This document shows, piece after piece, positions 46,681 to 56,238 of a DNA stretch of 64,000 bases. The notes under the pieces are model-generated. The model ran no database searches and was not told the DNA's origin. It worked only from the letters and a program-made list of their open reading frames with translations. Both the position numbers and the translations under genes were made by a program. Origin of the DNA: Gymnogyps californianus (Eukaryota > Chordata > Aves > Accipitriformes > Cathartidae); NCBI RefSeq assembly GCF_018139145.2, contig NC_059473.1, positions 744,001-808,000 on the forward strand. The letters are read 5' to 3'. Each line of letters opens with the position of its first letter. The first letter of the stretch is position 1.

Positions 46681-49600
46681 GGCACAGCAACGCGATTAGC
46701 CAAGTCTGTAAAAGAGAGATTGCTCCAAAAAGCGGCACTGAGAAAGCGGCTTACACGCACCCATCGGCACAGCCTTGATTTGCTTTTTACTGCCTCTGCT
46801 GCTGGTTGCCAGCAGCCTTTGGTGATGATACAGGTGGGTGTGCAAATGGCACGCGATGCCAGCAGTACCGCTCGCAGGACTCCCCCCGTGCAGTTGCTTT
46901 GCATTCGGTTTGGCACTGGAGAGGGGGGTGCCTGTGTTTTCTGGCACCCCCAGCCCGGCCGCTCGCGGGGTAAAGGCTGGAGGCTGAGGATAATTGCCCT
47001 TCTCCATGGGTGGAGATGATTTTTCTTGACGTTTGGCTTCCACGTGCAACCAGAAGCGAACGTGAAGGGGGTGGTGTGTGTGTGAAATAGGAGCATGGGT
47101 GCGGGAGGGACCTGTGGGACCGGGAGCAGGCGGAGGTCTGACACCTGGGATCAGGTCCGATACCTTAAACACAAATGAGACGAACATTTGCTTAAATTTG
47201 TTTCTGTTTGGGGGAAATACCTGAGAGTGAACTCAAAGCTACGCAAAAGAGCCGTTGGGCGTTCGCCTGCCCGGGGATGCTCTCCTGAACGAAACCCGCA
47301 GTGACCTTACGTTGGTTTTGGTTTTTTGAGCTGGTGCAGAATGGTTGAGTTGTGTGAGTGAGAGGCAGTGTGTCTCCACGGTGTCTTATCCCACGGTGTG
47401 TCCCTGCAGCATCTTATCCCACCTTTACAGGGTATGAGTACTGGTTTTAAAAAAAAAAAGGGGGGGGGAAGAAACCCACAAAAAAAAAAATCCCACAGCA
47501 CCTGAAGCTGTTTGGTAGCTTATTTATTTTGTATCTACACCATACAGCTGATGTTCTTTAAAAGTCTTTCCTATTTGAATTCGCTGTGGTACAAGAGTTG
47601 CGATGCAGCGTATTTGACCAGCAGAGCAAAGCTGGTTTCTGCTCGATTATCTGAAACAGGGAAGATGTGCGGGGACTGACAGCGTGTCGGTGCCTCTCAG
47701 AGGGGTTTCTGGAGGAGCTGGGGGGGCAGTTGCGCTCCCGGAGCCTGAGCATCACTGCCGTCCTCTGGCTCCGGGTGCCCGGGGTGCATCATCCCCGAGA
47801 CGCTGAAGGAAACTCCTTGCAGAGGTGGTGCACCCATGGATCTGGCTGATGTGGCAGTGCCGGGATTTCCATGGGTTTTGTGGCCTGACTGGAATAAGAC
47901 AAAATTTATGCACGTATAGCGCTGTCTGCTCAAAGCTCTGTAAACATTAATTAAGTTGCCTAACACCGCTTGGCAAGTGTTAGTGTTGAAATCCTCTTGC
48001 TGTGGTTAAATTGAGGGGCCAAAGGGGCTTAAGAGCTTCAAGGGTGAACCAACGGTGGCAAAGATGGAAGGGTCTCCAGCGTCCTGGCTCTCAAGAACCA
48101 GCGTTGCATCTTCCTGATTTTAAAAACCACCATGCCAGGCCCAAGGCTGCCTTAAACCCCTCCCCGTGCCATCAGAAGTGTATGAGGAGCTGGGGGATTC
48201 CCCTTGCCGGGGTGACAGAAAGCAGCTAGGGCTCCGGTTCCCTCCTTCCAACACGGAGCGTTGGGGTTTGGGGGCTGTACGGGGGGGATTTGAATTTCTT
48301 AAAGCAGCCCATTTAGCTTCCAAAATAAAAACTGGGTTTGCATGTGGTTTTTTAATTAGAGCTGGGGCAAAACACCGTCTCAGGTCAGAACAGCCTCAGG
48401 CTCTGCAGACAGCACAGCGCATTGATCTGAATCTGAATTTTGGAAAGGAGAAAAAAAGCATCCATTTACTAGCAAATCCCTGGGTCTGAGCAGCCCTGAA
48501 GCTGCAGGTGTTGAATATTCAAGGGGCTGATTCACCATGGTGAGCTTTGGGGTTTATGCTGGTGTGATGCTGCTGAATCCAGTGCTGCAGTCGGGTAACA
48601 CCGTGCCCCAGTGTGGGTTGTCAACAGCAGGAATTGAGTCTGCGACCACTGAATCTCAATGCGGGGTCTCCACCGCGGCGCTGGGATCTCCCTCGCCCAG
48701 GTGAGGTACCAGGTAATTCACTATTTGGCCCGTCCCACACAACCGGCGAGTGTCGCGTTGAGTCTGGCGTTAGGTATGCTGAGATAAGCCTGCAGTGGTT
48801 TATCAAGCCCCAGACATCCGTCCAAAGTTGGCACTTGATCCTTTCATTTCTGTTTATGTTGCTATTTCTGGATTCCTATTCATCGTGTAAATTTTCTCTT
48901 TAAAAGGGAGAGAAAAATCAACTCCTTTTTATGATAGCAAACATGAAAGTTGCATGACTATGGAGAGGAGCATTAACCTTTCCTTTAGTCTGAAGAACTT
49001 CATAATCTTTTTAAAATGAACTTTTTATTAATTTTGGAGTGATGCTTAATGCCTGAAGGAAGTGAGAAGCAGTGGCATCACCAGGGGAACTCTTTGCATC
49101 TTCTCACGTGTGTAATTTAAGGTCACGCCTAAACTGAGCGTGCCTGTGGGTGCTGCGAGAATCGTGGCATTGCCCCGCTGCCCACGTGGGGCCGTTTCCC
49201 CTGTCGCACTTGCATACTGATGCCTTCTGCAGGGTCTGAACCGGCGAGTTTGCAGCCCCCCACGTCCCACCTTCAGCAGTTTTTTGCCCTTTCGAAACTC
49301 AGCAGTGCCTCCTGCGGCGGTTAGGCTGGTGTTGGCCTCTCCCCGCTACCCTGACTGCTGTCAAAAGCTGTGGAATACAAACACGGACAACGGCTCGTAA
49401 GAACCAGCAGTGCGCAGCGACTCGAGGCAGTCGAGCAGCAGCGTGTGACAGCGAGGGGAGCTGTCTGAGGCCGCCGGCTCTGCCGTGGTCCTGCCGGGGT
49501 GAATTTCCATCTTTTGGCGTGGCCTCTCCCAATGTTCCCATGTCCACAGGCTTCTTCAGACGCACCACCAACTGCAAGCGACTCGAAAACCAGCCTGCCA

Positions 49601-50460
49601 TTCAGAGCTCTCCTCACAGCACATCGCTGCCAGGAGCCCACCCTGCGCAGGCAGCACCCACTGGGTGCTCGGGGCAGGCAGTGTGGCGGTGTTTTCGGGA
49701 CTGGGTGCTGGCTGCAGCTCTGATGGTCGGACAGGGCTTCCCTCGGAGCCGGGGGAGCGGAGGGGAGAAGCTGAACAATGTCAGGAGATGCCACAGTGCT
49801 ACCCCTTGGTGGCCTTGCCAAGAGGCTCATTAGCAGAAAAATTAGGTGGCCGCTGGATTTATTAACGGCACCCAGTGTGCAAATTTAATTTTCCTTCTCA
49901 TTGCCCTCCAGCAGAGTAATTGGGACATACGGTCCAGGGCAGGGATAAAGGACAAGGTCAATTCCTTGTCTGGCAAATATAATTATACATAGCTCTGAGG
50001 AAAGGTTTGGAAACCACATTCCCGGGCTGTGTCCCGCAGCACCTCGCCCGACGTTAAAATCCTGGAGCACGAGCTGGAAACGTGCTCCCTGTGATCCATC
50101 CTGGGAGACGATGCCCTTCGTCAGCGCACGGCCAAAAAGCAAACTCACAAGGTGTGTGAAGTGCGACTCTTCCCTGAGCAAATGCATCTTGGACGAACAC
50201 GCGTGGGTTTTGGGTGGTAATCGCCCATGTCGCGATGCCCTTGCAGCACCATCCGGGGAGCACCATGCTCTCCGCAGCCCCATTGCGCAGCCGGGTGTTT
50301 AGACCTCTGCGCTGAGGAATGTTTGCAGCGTTCAAAGATCGGTGCTAGGTACTCTCATTACAGTGCGAGGACGCTGAGCCGAGCGCTTCTTATCAAGACT
50401 ACTCAAAACTTCGGTGTAGTTTTCAATTGCTTCGAGCGCTTTTGCCACGCTGTCACCGGC
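46681..50460. other. Noncoding stretch, mostly GC-richer
   Basis: Mixed to GC-rich DNA with overlapping chance frames on both strands (about 46.7-47.2 and 49.3-49.9 kb). An A11-G10 purine run plus a second A run lies near 47449-47490. A weak abutting acceptor/donor (CTCGCCCAG|GTGAGG) lies at 48700/48701. No gene or RNA recognised. Confidence 0.4.
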
Positions 50461-50595
50461 AGAATTTTGGGTTTTTTGATCATGGTTTATGTGACACCAG
50501 GCCTGCTGGCAACAGATGGAGTGCACCTGCCTCAAAGGGGGAAAAGGATCTTTGCACAGGAGTTAGCAGGGCTCTTTGAAAGAGCTTTAAACTAG
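50461..50595 (+). pseudogene. CR1 ORF1 esterase C-terminus (remnant)
   Basis: The frame ending at the stop after 50592 carries the phrase GLLATDGVHLPQRGKR followed by an FAQELAGL helix. CR1 ORF1 proteins end in an SGNH/GDSL-type esterase domain whose catalytic Asp and His lie in a DxxH motif; DGVH here (50515-50526) fits. The N-terminal remainder, including the catalytic serine, was lost by 5' truncation, so only the last block is present. Confidence 0.7.
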
Positions 50596-50844
50596 ATTTG
50601 AAGGGGGAAAGGGATAAAACCAGGCTTGCTAGAGATAAGCCTGGGAGTGGCACGCCAATGTTTGAGGGACGGTGCGCTAGCGAGGTCCTTCAGTCTGCCG
50701 TCTCAGTGGAGGTAGGGGATGGAGATCCATGCGGCAGCAAAGACGCAAGGGTTATTGATGTGTTAAAAACCATGGAAGCGCCTGAGAATGGTCACGTAGG
50801 AATTAGGGCTTCTCCCTCCAAAAAGGTGGCGGGATCAATAGCCC

Positions 50845-51362
50845 AACTGAAGCACATCTACGCCAATGCATGCAGCATGGGTGACAGACAGGAGGAGCTG
50901 GAAGCCACTGTGCAGCAGGAAAACTGTGACATAGTTGCCATCACGGAAACATGGTGGGACGACTCGCGCAACTGGAGTGCTGCAATGGATGGCTACAAAC
51001 TCCTCAGAAGGGATGGGCAAGGAAGGAGAGGCAGCCCTGTACGTTAGGGAGTGTTTTGACTGTCTAGAGCATAATGATAGCGATGATAGGGTTGTTTATG
51101 GGTAAGAATCAGGTCCAGGAAGGCCAACAAGGCAGATATCACGGTGGGATTCTGTTATAGACCGCCCAACCAGGATGAAGAGGCAGACCAAATATTCTAT
51201 AAGCAGCTGGGAGAAGTCTCATGATCGCTAGCCCTTGTTCTCGCGGGGGACTTCAACTTACCAGATGTCTGCTGGAAATGCAATACAGCAGAGAGGAAAC
51301 AGTCCAGGAGGTTCCTGGAGTGGTGTGGAAGAGACCTTCCTGACACAGCTGCTGAGGGAGCC
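50845..51362 (+). pseudogene. CR1 ORF2 endonuclease domain (truncated, frameshifted)
   Basis: APE-type endonuclease that would nick target DNA to prime reverse transcription. The start (LKHIYANACSMGDRQ) has the conserved Asn. ITETWWDD at 50940-50963 has the catalytic Glu. [10 protein letters not shown] near 51237-51266 has the metal-site Asp and Asn. A frame break occurs just before the stop at 51045-51047, where a glycine-rich stretch has lost bases, and more follow. The C-terminal SDH box is absent because the domain stops at LLREPQ (about 51362), where the deletion joins it to the reverse transcriptase. Confidence 0.85.
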
Positions 51363-52260
51363 ACAAGTCGTGTTCCCCGGGGCTCAGTATTGGAGCCAGT
51401 TCTGTTTAATATCTTTATCAGTGATCTCGACGAGGGGATCAAGTGCACCCTCAGTAAATTTGCAGATGACACCAAGATGGGAGGGAGTGTTGATCTGCTT
51501 GACGGTAAGAAGGCTCTTCAGAGGGATCTGGACAGGCTCAATCGATGGGCCGAGGCCAACTGCATGAGGTTCAACAAAGCTCAGTGCCGGGTCCTGCACT
51601 TGGGTCACACCAACCCCATGCAACGCTACAGGCTTGGGGAAGAGTGGCTGGAAAGCTGCCCGGCAGAAAAGGACCTGGGGGTGTTGGTCAACAGCTGGAT
51701 GAATATGAGCCGGCAGTGTGCCCAGGTGGCCAAGAAGGCAAATAGCATTCTGGCTTGCGTCAGCAATAGTGTGGCCAGCAGGACTAGGGAAGCAATCGTC
51801 CCTCTGTACTCGGCACTGGTGAGGCCACACCTCGAACCCTGTGTTCAGTTTTGGGGCCCTCACTACAAGAAAGACACTGAGGTGCTGGAGCCTGTCAAAA
51901 GAAGAGCAACGAAGCTGGTGAAGGGTCTGGAGAACAAGTCTTATGAGGAGCGGCTGAGGGAACTGGGGTTGTTTAGCCTGGAGAAAAGGAGGCTCGGGAG
52001 ACTTTATTGCTCTCTACAACTACCTGAAAGGAGGTTGTAGCAAGGTGGGGGTCAGTCTCTTCTCCCAAGTAACAAGTCACAGGGACAAGAGGAAATGGCC
52101 TCAAGTTGCGCCAGGGGAGGTTTAGATTGAGTATTAGGAAAAATTTCTTCACCAAAAGGGTTGTCAAGCATTGGAACAGGCTGCCCAGGGAAGTGGTGGA
52201 GTCACCATCCCTGGAGGTATTTAAGAGATGTGTAGATGTGGTGCTTAGGGACATGGTTTA
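51363..52260 (+). pseudogene. CR1 ORF2 reverse transcriptase, C-terminal half (remnant)
   Basis: Open from 51363 to a stop at 52038-52040. It begins in the motif-B box ([10 protein letters not shown], changed from the usual GVPQGSVLGP), then [13 protein letters not shown], the catalytic FADD box at 51459-51470, and the thumb/C-terminal region ([31 protein letters not shown]). The fingers and motif A, with the first catalytic Asp, are missing. A frameshift near 51997-52000 ends the frame; homology continues in other frames to about 52260. Nonfunctional relic. Confidence 0.9.
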
Positions 52261-52330
52261 GCGGTGGACTTGGCAGTGCTAGGTTAACAGTTGGACTCGA
52301 TGATCTTAAAGGTCTTTTCTAACCTAAACG

Positions 52331-52349
52331 ATTCTATGATTCTATGATT
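52331..52349 (+). repeat. CR1 terminal octamer repeats
   Basis: Two complete ATTCTATG units plus ATT end the element. CR1 elements end in such short octamer repeats instead of poly-A, which fixes both orientation and the 3' boundary. Confidence 0.95.
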
Positions 52350-53490
52350 AACCAGAAAAAGGAATTGTTCTGTACATTCAGTTTAGTCCCGTGAATGCAG
52401 GTGCTGGAATAGCAATCTGAAATACAGCGTGGCAGCTGCACTGGGAAGTCGATTTGTTTAAAAGACCAGCGGTGGGGCGGGAAGGATCCTGCCGGGCGGC
52501 CGGCACCCGCTCCTCAGCCCGCTCTGCTCCCGCTGCAAACGCAGGCGGCAGATTGCAATACACTGGAACAAATTAGCCCTTCCATTCATCTTCATTAGCC
52601 ACGCAGTTTCACTGGATCCGAGCTCACTACAAGTGAGTTCCCAATATCTATGTAAATCCTTCTCTTTCTACACGTATTCACTCCCATTTATTAGTAGGTA
52701 CCAGAAGCAACGCTAAAAGTACAAGCCATGCAGAAGAGGAAATTAGCGAGGGCCGTCCGTGTCTGCGCAAGGTTATCGTCCCGATTACGCCGCCGAGAGT
52801 GGAGCGTTTGGGTATTACCCCTATAATTATTGCTGTTGGTTGTGCATTAAATGTGTGCATTTAAAAATAAATCAGGCGAGTCTAGCGCTATCGCAGCGGT
52901 TTGATTCATCGCCGTGGGTTGTGTCGGAAGACGTGGTGGTTGGCCAACATGGAGTTGGACCTCTGCATCCGTGCTGGGATGGATGGAGGAGCCACCTCAC
53001 GTTTAGTAAGACTGGATTTCCCCCGGAAATCAATGGGTGAAAATCGGGACGCCCTCCTTCGGCTGAAATTTGGATTTTAGCAGGGCTACCTTCAGCCGTT
53101 CCTCCTTTGAGACCGGGGCAGGGGGACAGCCAGGACTTCCAGAAAAACCTGTCCCCTTTTCCAGTTTGTTGTGTAGGAAAGGAAGCAGCCGAGGGGCTGT
53201 AAATCCTGCAGCCGGGGAAGAGGCCCATACCGACACCCAGCAAGAGCTATTCGTCTCTCATTTGTGCGGGCACACTCACTAACCGCAAAACCTTACACAG
53301 ATCGACCGGAGATGAAGACCTGGAGCCCCGGAGGTGGCGGGGGAGGACCCCGGCCCTGCGGCAGCCCCGGCACGCACCAGGCTGTTTGCTCAGCGCGTGT
53401 GAGCCTCTCCAGCCCGGTGGGCTGCGGCCCCCTCCCGCACACCGGCACCCCTGCACCTCGTCCGCAATGGGGGCGACGGGGGGCTTTTAT
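52350..53490. other. Noncoding stretch, no gene recognised
   Basis: Mixed composition with GC-rich segments at 52450-52540 and 53290-53480. A short AT-rich interval near 52560-52700 resembles flanking conserved DNA. Only chance frames. Confidence 0.4.
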
Positions 53491-53900
53491 TAATTACTGG
53501 TAATTACTTATTTTACATATTGTTATTGATGGTTTTTTGTTGCACGTAGCTGATTATATTTAAGAGATAAGGAGGGAAAATGTCTGCCCGGGCAGCTAAA
53601 TCACTGGAACAAGGCTACAAAGCCCCGACCGCACGTCGCAGACCTTGCCAAGTGTTTCAAAACTGAATAGTCATTGGGTTGGCAGATAATTCAGAAACTA
53701 TTTGTATGAGCTGTTTATCAAATTATTAACTGCACAGATGTTGTTTGGTTGAAGAGCAGCTGAACCTTCTCTCTGCCAGCCGTGGAGACAAAGGTCTGCA
53801 GGAATAATTGGAGATGTGCATGGAATATTAAATTAATTTACTGCTCTTAATTCTTATGCAAATCCTGACCTCTGATAGAGCCTATCAATTACCCTGCATA
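53491..53900. promoter_or_regulatory. Candidate conserved noncoding element with octamer
   Basis: AT-rich and repeat-free, beginning TTATTAATTACTGGTAATTAC and including GATTATATTTAAGAG, AAATTATTAACTGC, TATTAAATTAATTTACTG near 53826-53843 and a perfect octamer ATGCAAAT at 53856-53863. Noncoding. POU plus homeodomain motif mixture is typical of neural and early developmental enhancers. Confidence 0.45.
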
Positions 53901-53920
53901 CAGGCAAAAGAAAGGAGAAC

Positions 53921-54006
53921 AGTTTCTTTCTTTTCTCTGCCCCCCCCTTCTTTTTTTCCTGTTGTTCTTCAGTTTGTTTTTTTGTTTCTTCCCCCCCCGC
54001 CTTTTT
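53921..54006 (+). repeat. Polypyrimidine tract (C/T-rich)
   Basis: About 85 bases almost entirely of C and T with two C8 runs and several T runs. Long homopurine-homopyrimidine tracts can form triplex (H-DNA). It lies at the left edge of the GC-rich region. Confidence 0.7.
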
Positions 54007-54099
54007 GAAAAGGAACTTGGAAAAGGAAATATTTGGGGGAGGAAAACAGGCATTTGTGGGAGAAGCAAAAGACCGGGATTATTTAATTGAATCTCCTGG

Positions 54100-54440
54100 T
54101 TGCAGCGATGTCCCCTGGGAGTCCGGCCGCAGTTTTTAAAATAGCGGGGGGGGTGGTGTGGTGCGCGGGGGAGGCCTGGGAATGGAGGCCAGGGCCAGGC
54201 TGAAATAGCTCCACAGGCTTCGGTAAGGAGGGGACGGAGGGGCCCAGCTCGGCTCACGCCGCCTTCGGTCGGAGTGGGAGACGACTGGAGGCCTACGCTG
54301 ATCTCGGGTGGGTTTTGGTGGGGTTGGGGGGGGGGGGGGGGGGGGGCGAGAAGAGGCCCCTCGCTCTGCTGCTGCTGGGGTCCGGCCGGGGGTTTGGGTG
54401 GGTGATCTGGGGAGGGTTTCGCGCCGCTGGGAGCGTGGCT
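54100..54440 (+). other. G-rich, CpG-bearing segment
   Basis: Strongly G-rich on the plus strand with many GGGG words and a 21-G run (54326-54346). Many G-quadruplex patterns are possible. The minus strand is open over two overlapping proline-rich frames here, a compositional artefact. Confidence 0.5.
54326..54346 (+). repeat. Poly-G run (21 bases)
   Basis: Uninterrupted run of 21 G followed by CGAG. The exact length is uncertain because sequencing often misreads such runs. Confidence 0.8.
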
Positions 54441-55010
54441 GATTCCGCCAGTAATTAACAGTGAAGAAGAAAGGCAATTTGTTGTCAAGTCTATTGTGAG
54501 ATCCCAGGTAAAATGAAGTACGGTTTAATTGGTCCTCGTTAAAAAGAGCTATTTTTCTAATATGGAGAAAAGGCTTCATCTTGGGCACTTTTTTTTAATT
54601 GGGGTTGTGTATGCACTGTTTAGTCAATGTTTAAAAAAGACTCCGGGCCTTATTCTTTCATCATATTTTCTAATAAGGATAAATAAATAGGATGAATAAT
54701 GCGATCGGTCTATCCCTCGACCTCTGAAAGACCTCAGCAGCGAAATGATGTTTCAAGCTCCTTTCGTCACATCCAATATGCACTGCCTTTCAGCTCTCCC
54801 GCAGCCCAAACAAAAGCCATACAACAATATCAATTAATCATGCAGCAGGCAAACAAGGAGATTTATTCCACTACAAATAGCCTCACAGAGAGATGCTGAA
54901 TGGGCTTGATTAGCATGAGAAAAGAGGAGCAAAACTCCACAGTTCAACAGCTAAAGAGCAATTTGATGGGGCTGGGATTGGGAAATTACTTGATTAGTGT
55001 CTGTCGGAGG
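54441..55010. promoter_or_regulatory. Candidate conserved noncoding element
   Basis: Repeat-free block with CCAGTAATTAACAG near 54449, GTTTAATTGGTCC near 54523, TTCTAATAAGG near 54668, ATCAATTAATCATG near 54829, CTTGATTAGCATG near 54905 and CTTGATTAGTG near 54989. A short frame (54699-54899) is glutamine- and serine-rich without a recognisable domain. The density of ATTA cores and the position just left of the CpG island suggest a promoter-proximal enhancer. Confidence 0.45.
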
Positions 55011-55105
55011 AGAACACGATTAGGACGCGAGTCCCAGCCCCGCCGCGGGGACGGGGGGCTCGGGGCGGCCTGGCCGGGGGGGGCAAGGGGGGGTAAAAAG
55101 AAAAA

Positions 55106-55118
55106 GGGGGGGGGGGGG
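55106..55118 (+). repeat. Poly-G run inside purine-rich tract
   Basis: Thirteen G between A-rich stretches, followed within 15 bases by T runs (55129-55151). Simple low-complexity sequence at the left edge of the island. Confidence 0.75.
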
Positions 55119-55232
55119 AATAAAAGAATTTTTTTTTTCTTTTTTTTTTTTCCTTTTTCCCGGGAAGCGCCGGGAGACTCTGCTTCCCCCTCCCACGCAG
55201 CCCATTCGGGTAATTTCATTTACCCCGCAAAT

Positions 55233-55246
55233 CTAATTAGTAATCC
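55233..55246 (+). promoter_or_regulatory. Palindromic homeodomain site fused to a TAATCC site
   Basis: CTAATTAG (55233-55240) runs directly into TAATCC (55241-55246), the preferred core of OTX/PITX/GSC-type K50 homeodomain proteins. ATTAATACCG follows at about 55256. The composite lies in a short conserved-looking insert within the CpG island. Binding is inferred. Confidence 0.35.
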
Positions 55247-55382
55247 GCGGATGACATTAATACCGATATAATGAAGCCGGTGATGACCAGATTAGCAGGC
55301 GCGCACTGATAGCCTTAAAGGCACATCGCACCTTGGCGTGCGCGGGACCCAGGCGGGAACGGGGGAAAATCTTGCTTTAAAA

Positions 55383-55415
55383 GGAAAAAAAAAAAAAAAA
55401 AAAAGGCGGGGGGGG
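55383..55415 (+). repeat. Poly-A run followed by poly-G
   Basis: Twenty A (55385-55404) followed by GGC and eight G. Purine-only on the plus strand except for one C. Confidence 0.75.
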
Positions 55416-55580
55416 AGAGAAAAACACGAGCAAAACCCGCGCAGGTCGGGCTTAGCGGTTCAAGCGTCTATTAAGGGAGCCGGCGCTTTGCTGAGCGCCG
55501 CTTATCCGCCAGCACCGGGCCCCGGCCGCTCTCTTCCCGACTTATTCCCGATTCCCATAACATTGTTCTGCAAAGGAGAA

Positions 55581-55629
55581 GGGGGGGGGGGGGGAGAAAG
55601 GGGGGAGAAAAGAGAAAAAAAAAAAAAAG
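55581..55629 (+). repeat. Poly-G / poly-A purine tract
   Basis: Fourteen G (55581-55594), then GA-rich sequence and a run of about fourteen A. Pure purine on the plus strand for about 50 bases, hence triplex- and R-loop-prone. Confidence 0.75.
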
Positions 55630-55684
55630 AAGCCAGAGCCAAAAGAGTCGCTCTGCAATTTATTCCAATGGGTGGCTTTTAAGA

Positions 55685-55870
55685 AGCTGGCAATTTGAGA
55701 CGGCTGGGTGTTATTTAGTGCAATATGAAATCAAATGATCCTATTTCTCAAATAACAGTGTCTGGGAGGAGAAGTGAATGCTCTGAAAAGGTAATTGTCT
55801 CCTGATGATATTTCCATTATACCCCAATCCTGGCCTAAATGCTATCAGCGCCGGGCTGAAATCGATACGG
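55685..55870. promoter_or_regulatory. Conserved-looking insert within the CpG island
   Basis: A non-GC-rich, repeat-free piece inside the island with GTGTTATTTAGTGC, ATGAAATCAAATGATCC, GGTAATTGTCTCCTGATG and GAAATCGATACGG. Its contrast with the low-complexity flanks suggests constraint. It could be a core promoter-proximal enhancer or an ancient regulatory exon. Confidence 0.35.
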
Positions 55871-56099
55871 GGAGGAAGGACGGGCTCTCCCGCCTCGTAC
55901 CGGCGGGGTCCCGGCCGCTGCCCGCACGGCCCCGCTGCCCGCACGGCCCGGCGGGCAGGGGAGGAAGGGAAGGGGGGGGTCCCGAGGCCAGAGGCTGGGG
56001 CGGGGGGAAAGCATCTCCAACACTAACACCCCACGGTCTTTGCAGGAGGGCTTTGCGGGAAAATCCTAACTATTACTATGATTTATTATTATTTTTCCT

Positions 56100-56238
56100 T
56101 GCCTCGGCGCAGCCGTGGTTTGCCGGCCGTGCCGGGCACAGAGGGAGCGGCCCCGGGGCTGGTGCCGGCCGTGCGGGCTGACACCGTCCTCGCCGGCGGC
56201 ATCTCGCTGCGGAGGAGCCGCCGCCGCCGGAGCCCGAG
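56100..56238 (+). other. Candidate first exon ending at a splice donor
   Basis: Within the CpG peak the sequence ends at CCGAG|GTAAGG, with GT at 56239-56240, a strong donor match. The upstream portion has no ATG-initiated frame of note and would be 5' untranslated. A transcription start somewhere upstream in the island is assumed; the left boundary is nominal. The next exon is not visible in the window. Confidence 0.25.

Larger units (their letters stand above)
50461..52349 (+). mobile_element. Degenerate CR1 LINE with internal deletion
   Basis: A non-LTR retrotransposon of the CR1 family, the dominant LINE of birds. In order it holds the end of ORF1 with an esterase-type DGVH motif (50515-50526), the linker, the N-terminal part of the ORF2 endonuclease (TETWWDD at 50943-50963, GDFN at 51246-51257), the palm and thumb part of the reverse transcriptase (FADD at 51459-51470), the 3' UTR and two ATTCTATG octamers at the end. 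Frameshifts and stops disrupt it, and a large internal piece is missing at about 51362. The left edge is approximate; CR1 copies are usually 5'-truncated and make no clear target-site duplication. Inactive. Confidence 0.95.

Noticed and set aside
49790..49812. CTCF-like reverse motif CCCCTTGGTGG
   Set aside because: It has a mismatch at a strongly preferred core position, so it is too weak to call by eye.
50461..52349. Endogenous retrovirus instead of a LINE
   Set aside because: No LTRs, primer-binding site or protease/integrase motifs; APE-type endonuclease, FADD box and ATTCTATG tail identify CR1.
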